A DNA stretch of 64,000 bases, taken from the NCBI GenBank assembly GCA_023957755.1, contig JAMLGT010000005.1:62001-126000 (forward strand), given 5' to 3'. This DNA comes from Chitinophagaceae bacterium. Lineage in GTDB: Bacteria > Bacteroidota > Bacteroidia > Chitinophagales > Chitinophagaceae. The stretch's first letter is position 1, and each line of letters begins with the position of its first letter. This document shows positions 8,698 through 17,990 of the stretch, piece after piece. The position numbers and the translations under genes were made by a program. Below the pieces are notes generated by a model. It searched no databases. It was not told where the DNA came from and worked only from the letters and a program-made list of their open reading frames with translations.

Positions 8698-9963
8698 ATG
8701 GCAGAAAAAATAACAAAGGCTTCCTCAGGGGAATTAATTGTGCCTGATGAACCCATTATACCATTTATTGAAGGGGATGGCATTGGCCCTGATATTTGGA
8801 AAGCTACCGTAAGAGTTTTGGATACGGCAATTGAAAAATCATATTACGGCAAAAGAAAAATTCAATGGAAAAAAGTATTGGCTGGTGAGGAAGCGTTTGA
8901 TGCTACCGGTCAATGGATGCCTGATGAGACCATGGCAGCGCTCAAGGAATATCTGGTTGCCATTAAAGGCCCGCTCACCACACCCGTAGGGGGCGGTATC
9001 CGCAGCCTGAATGTGATGCTTCGGCAAGAATTAGACCTCTTTGTATGCCAGAGGCCTATCAGGTATTTTGAGGGAGTACCTTCCCCGATGTGGCAACCTG
9101 AAAAGGTAAATATGGTCATCTTCAGAGAAAATACTGAGGATATATACGCAGGTATCGAATACATGACAGGCACGGTGGAAGCACAGGCATTATTGGACTT
9201 CCTGACTGAAAACCTTAATGTGAAGAAAATCAGATTTCCCGAAAGCACCTCATTGGGTATTAAGGTAGTATCTAAAGAAGGATCAGAAAGACTTATCAGA
9301 GCTGCGATTCAATATGCAATTGACAATAAACTGCCAAGCGTCACCCTGGTACACAAAGGAAATATCATGAAGTTTACAGAAGGAGCATTTAAGAATTGGG
9401 GCTATGAGTTGGCTGCACGGGAGTTTCCCAATCAGACCTACACATGGAACCAATGGGAACAGACAAAAAAAGAACGGGGCGAGGCAGTGGCTAATGAAGA
9501 TTTGAAAGTAGCCTCAATAGGTGGCAAGGTCATTATCAAAGATACCATTGCAGATAATTTTCTTCAGCAGGCGTTACTGGCTCCTCAAGATTATTCTATT
9601 ATTGCTACCCTCAATCTCAACGGCGACTACATCAGCGATGCACTGGCAGCACAGGTAGGAGGAATAGGAATTGCACCGGGAGCCAATATTAATTACGATA
9701 CAGGACACGCTATCTTCGAGGCCACACACGGCACCGCACCGAGATTTGCGAATACTAACAGCATGAATCCGTCATCATTAATTCTCAGCGGGGTGATGAT
9801 GCTAGAGTATATCGGTTGGAGGGAGCCGGCCGAACGCATTACGCAGGCATTGGGAGTGGCCATTCGCAACAAGAGAGTAACAGTAGATTTTTTCAATCTA
9901 ATGAAAGATGCTACCCTGCTCTCCACGAGTGAATTTGGAGATGAAATCATAAGGCATTTGTAA
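8698..9963 (+). CDS. icd: Isocitrate dehydrogenase, E. coli Icd-type
   Basis: This 421-residue enzyme oxidatively decarboxylates isocitrate to 2-oxoglutarate in the TCA cycle. It follows the E. coli Icd subfamily throughout: [67 protein letters not shown] and [16 protein letters not shown]. Ser103 in GGIRSLN corresponds to the phosphorylated Ser113 of E. coli. The coenzyme pocket is altered: by alignment from memory, the NADP-contacting Lys344, Tyr345, Val351, Tyr391 and Arg395 are here Arg349, Phe350, Met356, Val396 and Asn400, so NADP preference is not assured. A terminator starts at the stop codon, and a second, different isocitrate dehydrogenase gene follows. Confidence 0.93.
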   Translation: MAEKITKASSGELIVPDEPIIPFIEGDGIGPDIWKATVRVLDTAIEKSYYGKRKIQWKKVLAGEEAFDATGQWMPDETMAALKEYLVAIKGPLTTPVGGGIRSLNVMLRQELDLFVCQRPIRYFEGVPSPMWQPEKVNMVIFRENTEDIYAGIEYMTGTVEAQALLDFLTENLNVKKIRFPESTSLGIKVVSKEGSERLIRAAIQYAIDNKLPSVTLVHKGNIMKFTEGAFKNWGYELAAREFPNQTYTWNQWEQTKKERGEAVANEDLKVASIGGKVIIKDTIADNFLQQALLAPQDYSIIATLNLNGDYISDALAAQVGGIGIAPGANINYDTGHAIFEATHGTAPRFANTNSMNPSSLILSGVMMLEYIGWREPAERITQALGVAIRNKRVTVDFFNLMKDATLLSTSEFGDEIIRHL

Positions 9964-9986
9964 GGGAAAGCAGAAATTCCCTTTTT
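9962..9986 (+). terminator. Intrinsic terminator after icd
   Basis: AAGGGAA (9962-9968) pairs perfectly with TTCCCTT (9977-9983) and runs into a T-tract ending at 9986. It overlaps the icd stop codon and separates the two isocitrate dehydrogenase genes transcriptionally. Confidence 0.7.
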
Positions 9987-10056
9987 AGACCTTTCTGACG
10001 AACTTAGCATACCGTTTTTAATTATATTGCGCCACTCAGAATCATAATTTATACTA

Positions 10057-11295
10057 ATGGAAAAAATAAAAGTAGCCAATCCCGTTGTAGAGTTGGATGG
10101 CGATGAAATGACAAGAATTATCTGGCAGTTTATTAAGGATAAGCTTATCCTCCCCTACCTGGATATCGAACTGAAATATTTTGATCTGGGTATTGAACAT
10201 CGCGATGCCACAAAAGATCAGGTGACCATTGATGCAGCCAATGCCATCAAACAATATGGTGTGGGTGTGAAATGTGCCACCATCACTCCTGATGAGGCAA
10301 GGGTAAAGGAATTCAACCTTAGCCATATGTGGAAGAGCCCTAACGGTACTATTAGAAATATTCTTGACGGTACTGTATTCAGAGAGCCAATTGTGATGAA
10401 GAATGTGCCAAGACTGGTGTCTAACTGGACAGCACCCATTATTATTGGCCGTCATGCTTTTGGAGATCAGTACCGGGCTACAGACGCTGTGATCAAAGGC
10501 AAAGGTAAACTGACGATGACCTTCACGCCCGAAGATGGCGGCGAGGCTACCACATGGGATGTATATGATTTTACAGATGACGGTGTGGCCATGAGTATGT
10601 ACAATACAGATAAGAGTATAATCGGGTTTGCAAGAAGTTGCTTTAATATGGCGCTGAACAAGAAATGGCCTCTGTATCTCTCCACTAAGAATACAATCCT
10701 GAAGAAATATGACGGGAGATTTAAAGATATCTTCCAGGAGATTTATGAAAAAGAATTTAAAGAGGCTTTTGACAGGGAAGGAATCACTTACGAGCACAGG
10801 CTCATCGACGATATGGTAGCAAGTGCCCTAAAATGGAATGGTAATTTCATCTGGGCTTGCAAAAATTATGACGGTGACGTACAGAGTGATACTCTGGCAC
10901 AGGGATTTGGCTCACTCGGATTGATGACCAGCGTGCTGATTACTCCTGACGGAAAGACTATGGAAGCAGAAGCGGCGCACGGCACTGTAACCCGCCATTA
11001 CCGTGAACATCAGAAAGGAAATCCTACTTCCACCAATCCTATCGCATCCATCTTCGCATGGACCAGAGGGCTGGCTTTCAGAGGTAAACTTGATGGTAAC
11101 GAGAAGCTGCAACAGTTTGCCCACCTGCTGGAAAAAGTGTGCATTGAAACAGTAGAAAGTGGCAAAATGACCAAGGACCTTGCTATTTGCATTAAAGGCA
11201 ATAAGGTAGAAGCCGGCAAAGATTATCTCTATACTGAAGACTTTCTTGAAGAAATCAACCGTGCTCTCTCTGAGAAGTTCAAAGCACTGGTTTAG
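10057..11295 (+). CDS. NADP-dependent isocitrate dehydrogenase, eukaryotic IDH1/2-like type
   Basis: This 412-residue enzyme catalyses the same reaction as its neighbour but belongs to the other subfamily, the homodimeric type related to eukaryotic IDH1/IDH2. Evidence is the start [15 protein letters not shown], the substrate loop [36 protein letters not shown] (Arg132, the same number as the hotspot residue in human IDH1) and [19 protein letters not shown], where the Arg-His pair is the standard NADP 2'-phosphate contact. It is therefore a confident NADP enzyme, unlike the upstream Icd-type protein. It lies 93 bp after icd behind a terminator, so it probably has its own promoter. Confidence 0.94.
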   Translation: MEKIKVANPVVELDGDEMTRIIWQFIKDKLILPYLDIELKYFDLGIEHRDATKDQVTIDAANAIKQYGVGVKCATITPDEARVKEFNLSHMWKSPNGTIRNILDGTVFREPIVMKNVPRLVSNWTAPIIIGRHAFGDQYRATDAVIKGKGKLTMTFTPEDGGEATTWDVYDFTDDGVAMSMYNTDKSIIGFARSCFNMALNKKWPLYLSTKNTILKKYDGRFKDIFQEIYEKEFKEAFDREGITYEHRLIDDMVASALKWNGNFIWACKNYDGDVQSDTLAQGFGSLGLMTSVLITPDGKTMEAEAAHGTVTRHYREHQKGNPTSTNPIASIFAWTRGLAFRGKLDGNEKLQQFAHLLEKVCIETVESGKMTKDLAICIKGNKVEAGKDYLYTEDFLEEINRALSEKFKALV

Positions 11296-11707
11296 TTATA
11301 GGTTTTGTGTCCACTACGTGAAGAGATTAACTACCTTCTAAAACGTCTTATTGTATCTGATTCAATCGAGAACAATTATGGGTTGCTGTGCCCGTGAATG
11401 ACCATTATCTGAAGATATCAGAACGCCTTGTGCATTCCTCAAGCCTCGGTTCAATGTGGATATTTTATCCAAATTGTAAATGGCTACGTTGATAAACCAT
11501 TCGAGTCATATTAATTAAAATGTCATTCGCTGATATTTTCAATGGGCTTTGGTATCTTAGCACCATTGTATAAAAACTCGGATTCAAACGAGGATTTCTT
11601 CAATTAAAATCGTCAAAGTCTAAATGTCTTAAAACAAAACTAACCAGTCCGGATTCACGCACGATCCGGTCTTTTGTTATCCTTTCATCCTGAAATCTTT
11701 AAAATTT
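11296..11707. other. 412-bp intergenic region upstream of the peptidase operon
   Basis: No plausible protein-coding frame is seen. The right half has a weak promoter-like TATCTTAG at 11553-11560, a small hairpin (CTCG...CGAG near 11577-11592) and a terminator-like hairpin ending at 11677. This combination could be a small RNA or a leader with an attenuator. The left half shows no structure I can name. Confidence 0.4.
11649..11677 (+). terminator. Terminator-like hairpin 30 bp before the M14 start
   Basis: CCGGAT (11649-11654) pairs perfectly with ATCCGG (11664-11669), with a 9-nt loop and the U-rich tail TCTTTTGTT. It is far from the upstream gene end (about 350 bp), so it may end a small RNA or act as an attenuator for the downstream peptidase genes. 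Confidence 0.5.
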
Positions 11708-14413
11708 ATGAATCGCAGTAAACTACTACTACCTTTTTTCCTAGTGGCCTTTCTTACCACGTCAGTAATTACTAAGGCCCAGGTACCGACTCCCAAATCG
11801 CATTTTGGATTTAATATCGGCGACGACTACATGCTGGCTAACTACACACAAGCTGAGGCCTATTATAAGAAAGTCGCTAATGCATCAGACAGAGTACTGC
11901 TTCGGCCTATCGGGAAAACAGAAGAAGGCCGCAATCAATACGTGATTATTATATCTTCCCCTGACAACATCAGGAATATATCTAAATACCAGAGCATCTC
12001 TCAAAAACTGGGACATGCAGAAGGGCTTTCTGATGCGGAAGCAAAGAGGTTGGCTCAGGAAGGAAAGGCAGTTGTATGGATCGACGGCGGCTTGCATGCG
12101 AACGAAACGGTGGGTGCACACCAGCTAATTGAAACACTTTATCAACTGGCCTCAAGAAATGATGAAGAGACCAAAAGAATCCTGAACGATGTGGTGATAT
12201 TACTGGTGCACGCCAATCCTGACGGACAGGAATTAGTATCAAATTGGTATATGCAGGAAAAGGATGTGACCAAGCGCAACATGAATATTCCAAGACTGTA
12301 CGAAAAATATATAGGGCACGATAATAACCGTGACTTTTATATGGTGAATATGAGCGAGACCCAAAACATGTCAAAGGTTATGTATGTGGACTGGCTGCCT
12401 CAAATTATGTACAATCACCACCAGACTTCACCTGCAGGTGCCGTAGTGGCGGGCCCTCCCTATCGCGATCCGTTTAATTATGTGTACGATCCGTTGCTAA
12501 TAACGGGAATCGATGCAGTAGGTGCAGCGATGATAAACAGGCTCAACACTGAAGGCAAGCCGGGATTTACCAGAGTCAAGGGCTCAGTATATTCTACTTG
12601 GTGGAATGGTGGATTGCGCACTACCGCTTACTTTCATAATATCATAGGTCTTCTGACAGAAATTACCGGAAATCCCACTCCCTCACAAATCGCCATCGTA
12701 CCGGACAGGCTGATGCCTGACATGGCTACCCCATTCCCTGTAACTCCTCAGCCCTGGCATTTCAGAAACTCAATTGATTATTCGGTGTCGCTTAACTATG
12801 CAGTATTGGATTATGCAAGCCGCTACAAAGACCAGCTACTCTATAACTTTTATGTAATGGGGCGCAATTCCATAGAAAGGGGCAGCAGAGATAACTGGAC
12901 ATCTTCTCCAAAACACATCGACTCCCTGAAATCATTAATTGCAAAGTCACGACAGAATACTACCGGAAACCGTAGTGCAGGAACTAGCGCGGCAGCTTAT
13001 GATTCTATTTTTAAGGCGCCGGAATACAGAGACGCCAGAGGGTATATTCTTCCTGCAGATCAGGCTGATTTTGGCACTGCCGTGAGATTTATCAATGCAT
13101 TAATTAAATCAGGAATTCGCGTGGAAAGAGCTACTGCGGCTTTCTCAGTAGAAGGAAAGAATTATCCGGCAGGATCTTATATTGTCAAGACGAATCAGGC
13201 ATTCAGGCCTCATGTGATTGACATGTTCGAACCTCAGGATCATCCTAACGATTTCCAATATCCCGGTGGCCCTCCTGTAAGACCTTATGATGCGGCCGGA
13301 TGGACATTGGCTTATCAGATGGGAATTTCTTTTGATCGCATTCTTAATGATTTTACAGGTCCATTTTCTACAATCCCTTATGGTGAATTACAATCTTTCA
13401 CTGCAACCACATTCAACAATTCATCCTCAGGATATCTTATCAGTCCTAAACAAAACAATGCTTTTATTGCAGTAAATGACCTGTTGAAAGGCGGCGTGGA
13501 AGTAGTAAGAATTAATCAGGGAAATGAAGCTGGCAATTTCTTCGTACCCAGGTCAGGCACGCAGATACTCAAAGATGCAGCCCAAAACTGGGGAATTACA
13601 GTAATTCCGGTTTCCAAACGCCCTGCAGGAACTACTCCGTTGAAGCCGGCACGGATAGCGCTTTACGACAGATATGGCGGTTCAATGCCTTCAGGATGGG
13701 TAAGATGGATGATGGAACAATATCATTTCCCATTTGAATTAGTATATCCTAAAGACCTGGACAAAGGCTCCCTCAATGCGAAATACGATGTCATCCTATT
13801 TATTGATGAGCGTATGCCGGCAGACGGAAGACCGGCATTCTTCAGACAAATTAATGAAAATGTAATTCCCGAAGAATATCGTGGGATGCTCGGCAACATT
13901 ACGAAAGAAAAAACGGTTCCGGAGTTAAAGAATTTTATGGAGAATGGAGGCAACGTAATTACCATAGGATCCAGCACCTCCCTCGCCTATCTGTTAGGCT
14001 TACCTGTAAGAAATGCACTTACAGTAAAATCTTCTGACGGCAAAGAAACACCACTCTCTTCCAATGAATATTATATCCCCGGAAGCATTCTGAGATTGCA
14101 GATTGATAATACACAACCTGAAAATGCAGGGATGGGTACCGTAGCAGACATGGTGTTTGACCAGTCAAATGTATTCTCCCTCAATCCTGATGCAGTAAAC
14201 AAAGGAATCAAACCACTTGCATGGTTTGATGAAAATGACCCACTCAGAAGTGGATGGGCATGGGGCAAGTCTTATCTGAAAGATGGCATTGTAGCCTTTA
14301 CCGCTCCCGTGGGAAAAGGTAAATTCTTCGCATGTGCTACCCAGATTACATTCAGAGCACAGCCACATGGCACTTTCAGAATGTTGTTCAACCAGTTATA
14401 TGCCAACAAATAA
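11708..14413 (+). CDS. M14-like zinc carboxypeptidase, secreted
   Basis: This 901-residue protein has a Sec signal peptide (MNRSKLLLPFFLVAFLTTSVITKAQ) and an N-terminal M14 carboxypeptidase domain. The first zinc motif is in DGGLHANETVG (His130, Glu133), the later zinc His is probably in MYNHHQTSP, and the catalytic Glu is likely in GLLTEITGNPT. The C-terminal 500 residues form extra domains of unknown role, including IDERMPADGRPAFF and NGGNVITIGSSTSLAYLL, which looks like a glutamine-amidotransferase-like fold. Family members trim C-terminal residues from peptides or modified peptides. The stop lies 11 bp before the S9 peptidase gene, so the two form an operon of exported peptidases. Confidence 0.85.
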   Translation: MNRSKLLLPFFLVAFLTTSVITKAQVPTPKSHFGFNIGDDYMLANYTQAEAYYKKVANASDRVLLRPIGKTEEGRNQYVIIISSPDNIRNISKYQSISQKLGHAEGLSDAEAKRLAQEGKAVVWIDGGLHANETVGAHQLIETLYQLASRNDEETKRILNDVVILLVHANPDGQELVSNWYMQEKDVTKRNMNIPRLYEKYIGHDNNRDFYMVNMSETQNMSKVMYVDWLPQIMYNHHQTSPAGAVVAGPPYRDPFNYVYDPLLITGIDAVGAAMINRLNTEGKPGFTRVKGSVYSTWWNGGLRTTAYFHNIIGLLTEITGNPTPSQIAIVPDRLMPDMATPFPVTPQPWHFRNSIDYSVSLNYAVLDYASRYKDQLLYNFYVMGRNSIERGSRDNWTSSPKHIDSLKSLIAKSRQNTTGNRSAGTSAAAYDSIFKAPEYRDARGYILPADQADFGTAVRFINALIKSGIRVERATAAFSVEGKNYPAGSYIVKTNQAFRPHVIDMFEPQDHPNDFQYPGGPPVRPYDAAGWTLAYQMGISFDRILNDFTGPFSTIPYGELQSFTATTFNNSSSGYLISPKQNNAFIAVNDLLKGGVEVVRINQGNEAGNFFVPRSGTQILKDAAQNWGITVIPVSKRPAGTTPLKPARIALYDRYGGSMPSGWVRWMMEQYHFPFELVYPKDLDKGSLNAKYDVILFIDERMPADGRPAFFRQINENVIPEEYRGMLGNITKEKTVPELKNFMENGGNVITIGSSTSLAYLLGLPVRNALTVKSSDGKETPLSSNEYYIPGSILRLQIDNTQPENAGMGTVADMVFDQSNVFSLNPDAVNKGIKPLAWFDENDPLRSGWAWGKSYLKDGIVAFTAPVGKGKFFACATQITFRAQPHGTFRMLFNQLYANK

Positions 14414-14424
14414 AATGAATTGAC

Positions 14425-16848
14425 ATGAAAAAACTATTTATCACTTCATTCGTGATATGGCTAGCAGCATTTAGCTATGCGCAAAACAATATTAAATACC
14501 AGACACCACCTAAGAGCATCGCTGAGCTGGCTGAGGCTTCATTTCCTTCAGTCAGCTTCAGCAAGGATGGCAGATATATGCTGATACTAAACGCACCCGG
14601 TTTTGAATCCATCGAGCAGGCATCCCAACCGGTACTTGGATTGGCCGGATTAAAGTTTAACCCATCTGCTAACACGCTTGAACCGGAATCAGGAGGCACA
14701 TACGACGGTATTACCATCAAAGAAGTGGCCACAGGACAAACACATACGCTTAGCGGACTGCCAGCCGGTTTTATTTTAAATAAAATCACCTGGAGCCCGG
14801 ATGCCACTAAATTCGCCTTTGGGAATAAGACACTTAAAGGTATCGAGCTATGGGTGGCAGACCTTTCCACTTTTTCAGCTCGGAAAATTTATGATGGCAG
14901 GCTAAACAATGCCTATGGCAGGGCTTTTCAATGGCTTCCGGATGGAAGCGGTATCCTGGCTCAAACCATCAGTGAAAACAGAGGAAATCCTCCGGCAGAG
15001 AATTTAGTTCCTTCGGGTCCGGTAGTACAGCAAAACCTGGGTACCAAAACTCCAAACCGAACCTATCAATACCTGCTCCAGACTCCTTACGATGAACAAC
15101 TCATGGATTACTATCTGACCTCAGACCTGAGAATCGTGAATTTGGATGGTACCAGCAAAATAATCTACAAGCCAGGGATTTTCAGGACCCTCGATTACTC
15201 TCCTGACGGAAATTTTTTGTTAGTTGAGACTATCCAGCACCCCTATTCGTACCTGGTTCCCATATATAATTTCCCTTATCACACCATTGTTCTTGACAAA
15301 AATGGACACGTGGTTAAGGAATTGAACAAGACACCTCTGGGAGACAAGACTCCTATTGCCTTTGATGCGGTAGCAGCAGGCCCCCGTTCCTATCAATGGA
15401 GAAAGGATGTACCTTCTACCCTCCTCTGGGTAGAAGCTCTGGACGGTGGAAATCCTGCCAATAAAACAGAATACATGGATGCAGTATTTACCCTTGCATC
15501 ACCTTTTGAGAGTTCTCCCAAAAAGTTATACTCTACGAAATTGCGATATGGCGGAATTAACTGGATTAGTGCAGACTATGCCATCATTAATGAAAGTTCC
15601 AGGCGGACAAATACCGCTGTAATGACGCTCATAAATCCGGAGTCAGGAGTTGTGATTAAAGAAATTGCAAACAGATCTTCAGAAGACACTTATTCTAACC
15701 CAGGCAGATTCTATACTTCGTCAGAAGAAGGCGGAAGCGGCACCTTACTGACAGATAAGAGCAAGGGCAAGTCAAAAACGCTTGCAGTTTTTACTACCTC
15801 CACAGGAGCCTCTCCACAGGGCGACAGGCCATTTGTAATGCGGTGGGATTTACTTTCCGGTAAGACAGATACCCTTTTCAAATCAAAAGCTCCATTTTAC
15901 GAATCGCCAGTATTCTTTAATAATACAGGAGTGATCTACTTTTCAAGAGAATCCCTGGAAAAGCAGCCTGACTATTTTGCTGTAAGCCTTAAAACAAAGA
16001 AAGAAACAGCACTTACCAATTTCCCCGATCCTTATCCCCGTTTGCAAGGAGTAGAAAAATCCCAGATTTCCTATAAACGTGGCGACGGAATTACACTTAC
16101 CGGGACAATGTATCTTCCTGCTGGGTACAAAAAAGAAAATGGCCCGCTTCCTGTGTTAGTATGGGCTTATCCGCGTGAATATAAGACGGTTGAAGCGGCC
16201 GGCCAGGTAAAAGGTTCACCATACAGATTTCCCAGAATTAGTTGGGGCTCACCAATCTACTGGGTTACACGAGGGTATGCGGTAATCGATAATGCAGATA
16301 TGCCCATCGTGGGTACCGGTAACAACTACCCTAATGATACTTTTGTGGAACAGATTACAGACAATGCGAACTCACTTATCAATTACGTCGTAGGCTTAGG
16401 AATAGGAGACAGGAAACGGTTTGCCGTAGGAGGCCATTCTTATGGAGCTTTTATGACGGCTAACCTGCTGGCACACACGAATCTGTTTGCTGCAGGACTT
16501 GCAAGGAGTGGCGCGTATAACCGAACACTGACTCCTTTCGGATTTCAGAACGAAACACGAACATTCTGGCAAGCACCGGATGTATATGGAAAAATGTCGC
16601 CATTCTACTACGCGGATAAAATCAAAACCCCACTCCTATTAATTCATGGGATCGATGATGATAACTCAGGCACTTTCCCTATACAGAGTGAAAGACTATA
16701 CAGTGCAATTAAAGGATTTGGCGGTACGGTAAGGCTGGTGATGCTACCCAAAGAGTTTCACGGGTATCGCAGCCGTGAATCCATTTTACACACGCTCTGG
16801 GAGCAGGATCAATGGCTGGAGAAATATGTAAAAAACAGGAAGCCATAA
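14425..16848 (+). CDS. S9 family peptidase, glutamyl-endopeptidase-like
   Basis: This 807-residue secreted serine peptidase has a signal peptide (MKKLFITSFVIWLAAFSYAQ), an N-terminal beta-propeller-like half (VSFSKDGRYMLILNAPG, ITWSPDATKFAF) and a C-terminal prolyl-oligopeptidase alpha/beta-hydrolase domain. The nucleophile is Ser672 in GGHSYGAFMT; the acid and His are expected in GIDDDNSGTFP and KEFHGYRSRESILH. The end pattern (SERLYSAIKGFGG, LWEQDQWLEKY) resembles, from memory, plant chloroplast glutamyl endopeptidase more than DPP4. It is translated after the M14 gene with an 11-bp gap and is closed by a strong terminator. Confidence 0.88.
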   Translation: MKKLFITSFVIWLAAFSYAQNNIKYQTPPKSIAELAEASFPSVSFSKDGRYMLILNAPGFESIEQASQPVLGLAGLKFNPSANTLEPESGGTYDGITIKEVATGQTHTLSGLPAGFILNKITWSPDATKFAFGNKTLKGIELWVADLSTFSARKIYDGRLNNAYGRAFQWLPDGSGILAQTISENRGNPPAENLVPSGPVVQQNLGTKTPNRTYQYLLQTPYDEQLMDYYLTSDLRIVNLDGTSKIIYKPGIFRTLDYSPDGNFLLVETIQHPYSYLVPIYNFPYHTIVLDKNGHVVKELNKTPLGDKTPIAFDAVAAGPRSYQWRKDVPSTLLWVEALDGGNPANKTEYMDAVFTLASPFESSPKKLYSTKLRYGGINWISADYAIINESSRRTNTAVMTLINPESGVVIKEIANRSSEDTYSNPGRFYTSSEEGGSGTLLTDKSKGKSKTLAVFTTSTGASPQGDRPFVMRWDLLSGKTDTLFKSKAPFYESPVFFNNTGVIYFSRESLEKQPDYFAVSLKTKKETALTNFPDPYPRLQGVEKSQISYKRGDGITLTGTMYLPAGYKKENGPLPVLVWAYPREYKTVEAAGQVKGSPYRFPRISWGSPIYWVTRGYAVIDNADMPIVGTGNNYPNDTFVEQITDNANSLINYVVGLGIGDRKRFAVGGHSYGAFMTANLLAHTNLFAAGLARSGAYNRTLTPFGFQNETRTFWQAPDVYGKMSPFYYADKIKTPLLLIHGIDDDNSGTFPIQSERLYSAIKGFGGTVRLVMLPKEFHGYRSRESILHTLWEQDQWLEKYVKNRKP

Positions 16849-16870
16849 CTTAATAACATATTCAGGATAG

Positions 16871-16903
16871 AAACCGGTCTGATAAGGCCGGTTTTATTTT
16901 TTT
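16871..16903 (+). terminator. Intrinsic terminator after the M14-S9 operon
   Basis: AAACCGG (16871-16877) pairs with CCGGTTT (16888-16894) and is followed by TTATTTTTTT. The right side overlaps the stop codon of the convergent lipoprotein gene at 16894. Confidence 0.8.
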
Positions 16904-17298
16904 ACATACTCTATTTCATAACAATCATAACATTCCTCAATAAGGAGTAGCCTGTCTTTGCTTACTTTCACCCGTTGGTTTACATAGCCATTTTTCAAAA
17001 CCAGCATCAGCACTTTCTCCTCTCTTTCCACCATATTGGAATACATCATTTTAAGCTCATATCCGGATTCTGATACTAGCGTGTCGTTTGCGAAATACTT
17101 TATTTTGTTTCGGGAGATTTCCATGCTGCGGTTCACTCCCGTGTTTGCAGGGGTAAGTATCTGGCCTGCTAATCCGCCTATTGACCTTGTCCACTCCCAC
17201 TTTCCAATAAGCGTCTGATGAGCCGTACCCACCTGATCTTTCTCACAGGAAGTAAGCACCATTGATATTAAGAAAAGAAAAAGTATATAAGGTTTCAT
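16894..17298 (-). CDS. Small lipoprotein, function unknown
   Basis: This 134-residue protein has a lipoprotein signal ending LISMVLTSC, with the lipidated Cys at about position 18. The mature part begins with a short segment reading LIGKWEWTRSIGG, a pattern found at the start of lipocalin-like beta-barrel domains (GxW), and goes on with alternating strands. Two Cys close to the C-terminus (EECYDCYEIEY) could form a disulfide. The start is the ATG at 17298; the longer frame starts with GTG one codon earlier. It stands alone between two larger units. A lipocalin-like fold is likely; the ligand is unknown. Confidence 0.75.
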   Translation of the reverse strand: MKPYILFLFLISMVLTSCEKDQVGTAHQTLIGKWEWTRSIGGLAGQILTPANTGVNRSMEISRNKIKYFANDTLVSESGYELKMMYSNMVEREEKVLMLVLKNGYVNQRVKVSKDRLLLIEECYDCYEIEYVKK

Positions 17299-17402
17299 CA
17301 CAATAGAAGTGTTACTATTTAATAAGACACTAATAAGACCATAAATGCTGCCTTTATTCTTTTAAATAAGGATGCAGGTACATTTTGTGTGAGCTACAGT
17401 GA

Positions 17403-17880
17403 GAGCGCTTTCTGCAATCTGATATCACAATAATAATGGATGGTGAATGCAGACTGGTGTCTGCTATCATTCTGGGCTTGACACAGAATCTCATTAGGAT
17501 GATACTCGAGATTGCGGATCGGAGTCCGCAATGGCAGCAGTTTAATGGTTGGTGTCGACACCAACCATTAATAAAGACCACCCCGTCTTCCTTCGTCAGC
17601 CACCCCTCCAAAGGAGGGGAATAAAAAGCACAGTCATTCCGCACGCCAATGCGGAATCTCAATATCGTACCCGCTGTCATTCCGCACTTGATGCGGAATC
17701 TCAAAAGAATGCTACACGAGATTGCGGATCGGAGTCCACAATGACCTGCCGTTTTTTTGTGATGGTGTAACCAAAAAGTGTTGTCATCCTGTTCTTGACA
17801 AGGATTCTCATTAGAACGTGAGACGAGATTGCGGATTGGTGCCTTCATTGCCCCGGGGCTCGATGTGATTGCTGAGCAAG
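17403..17880. repeat. Palindromic repeat cluster 1
   Basis: At least nine short inverted repeats lie here, including ATTCTG...CAGAAT (17469-17489), ATTGCGGA...TCCGCAAT (17511-17532), a 28-bp perfect palindrome at 17543-17570 centred on GTCGAC, CCCCTCC-AAA-GGAGGGG (17603-17619), and two ATTCCGCA...TGCGGAAT elements (from 17636 and 17679). Most share the outer frame GTCATT...AATCTC or its reverse complement. The segment 17742-17785 recurs, inverted, in cluster 3. Open frames across this stretch are artefacts of the repeats. The flank 17299-17402 shows nothing else. Confidence 0.85.
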
Positions 17881-17899
17881 AAAAGGAAGGCCATCCACA

Positions 17900-17931
17900 A
17901 AAAAATCCCCGAAGAAAGACAACTCCGGGGA
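17900..17931 (-). terminator. Terminator after the nrnA-FKBP operon
   Basis: On the minus strand CCCCGGAG...TTCGGGG forms a stem (arms 17926-17930 and 17907-17911) followed by TTTTTTT. It ends the transcript of the FKBP gene, whose stop is at 17991. Confidence 0.75.
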
Positions 17932-17990
17932 AACATTATACGAGTGAAGTGGCTCAAATCATATCAGGCACTTCTTCATCTACTCTCAAC

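Noticed and set aside
10054-10797. 247-residue frame antisense to the second isocitrate dehydrogenase
   Set aside because: It is explained by the reverse strand of a conserved enzyme gene. No signal peptide or domain is visible.
8698-11295. Recent duplication giving the two isocitrate dehydrogenase genes
   Set aside because: The proteins belong to different subfamilies with dissimilar sequence motifs, so side-by-side placement is from separate origins and not from tandem duplication.
17354-17848. 164-residue minus-strand open frame in the intergenic region
   Set aside because: It runs through the palindromic repeats of cluster 1 and encodes repeat-derived peptides. Similar frames arise from clusters 3 and 4. 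No start signal or family pattern supports it.
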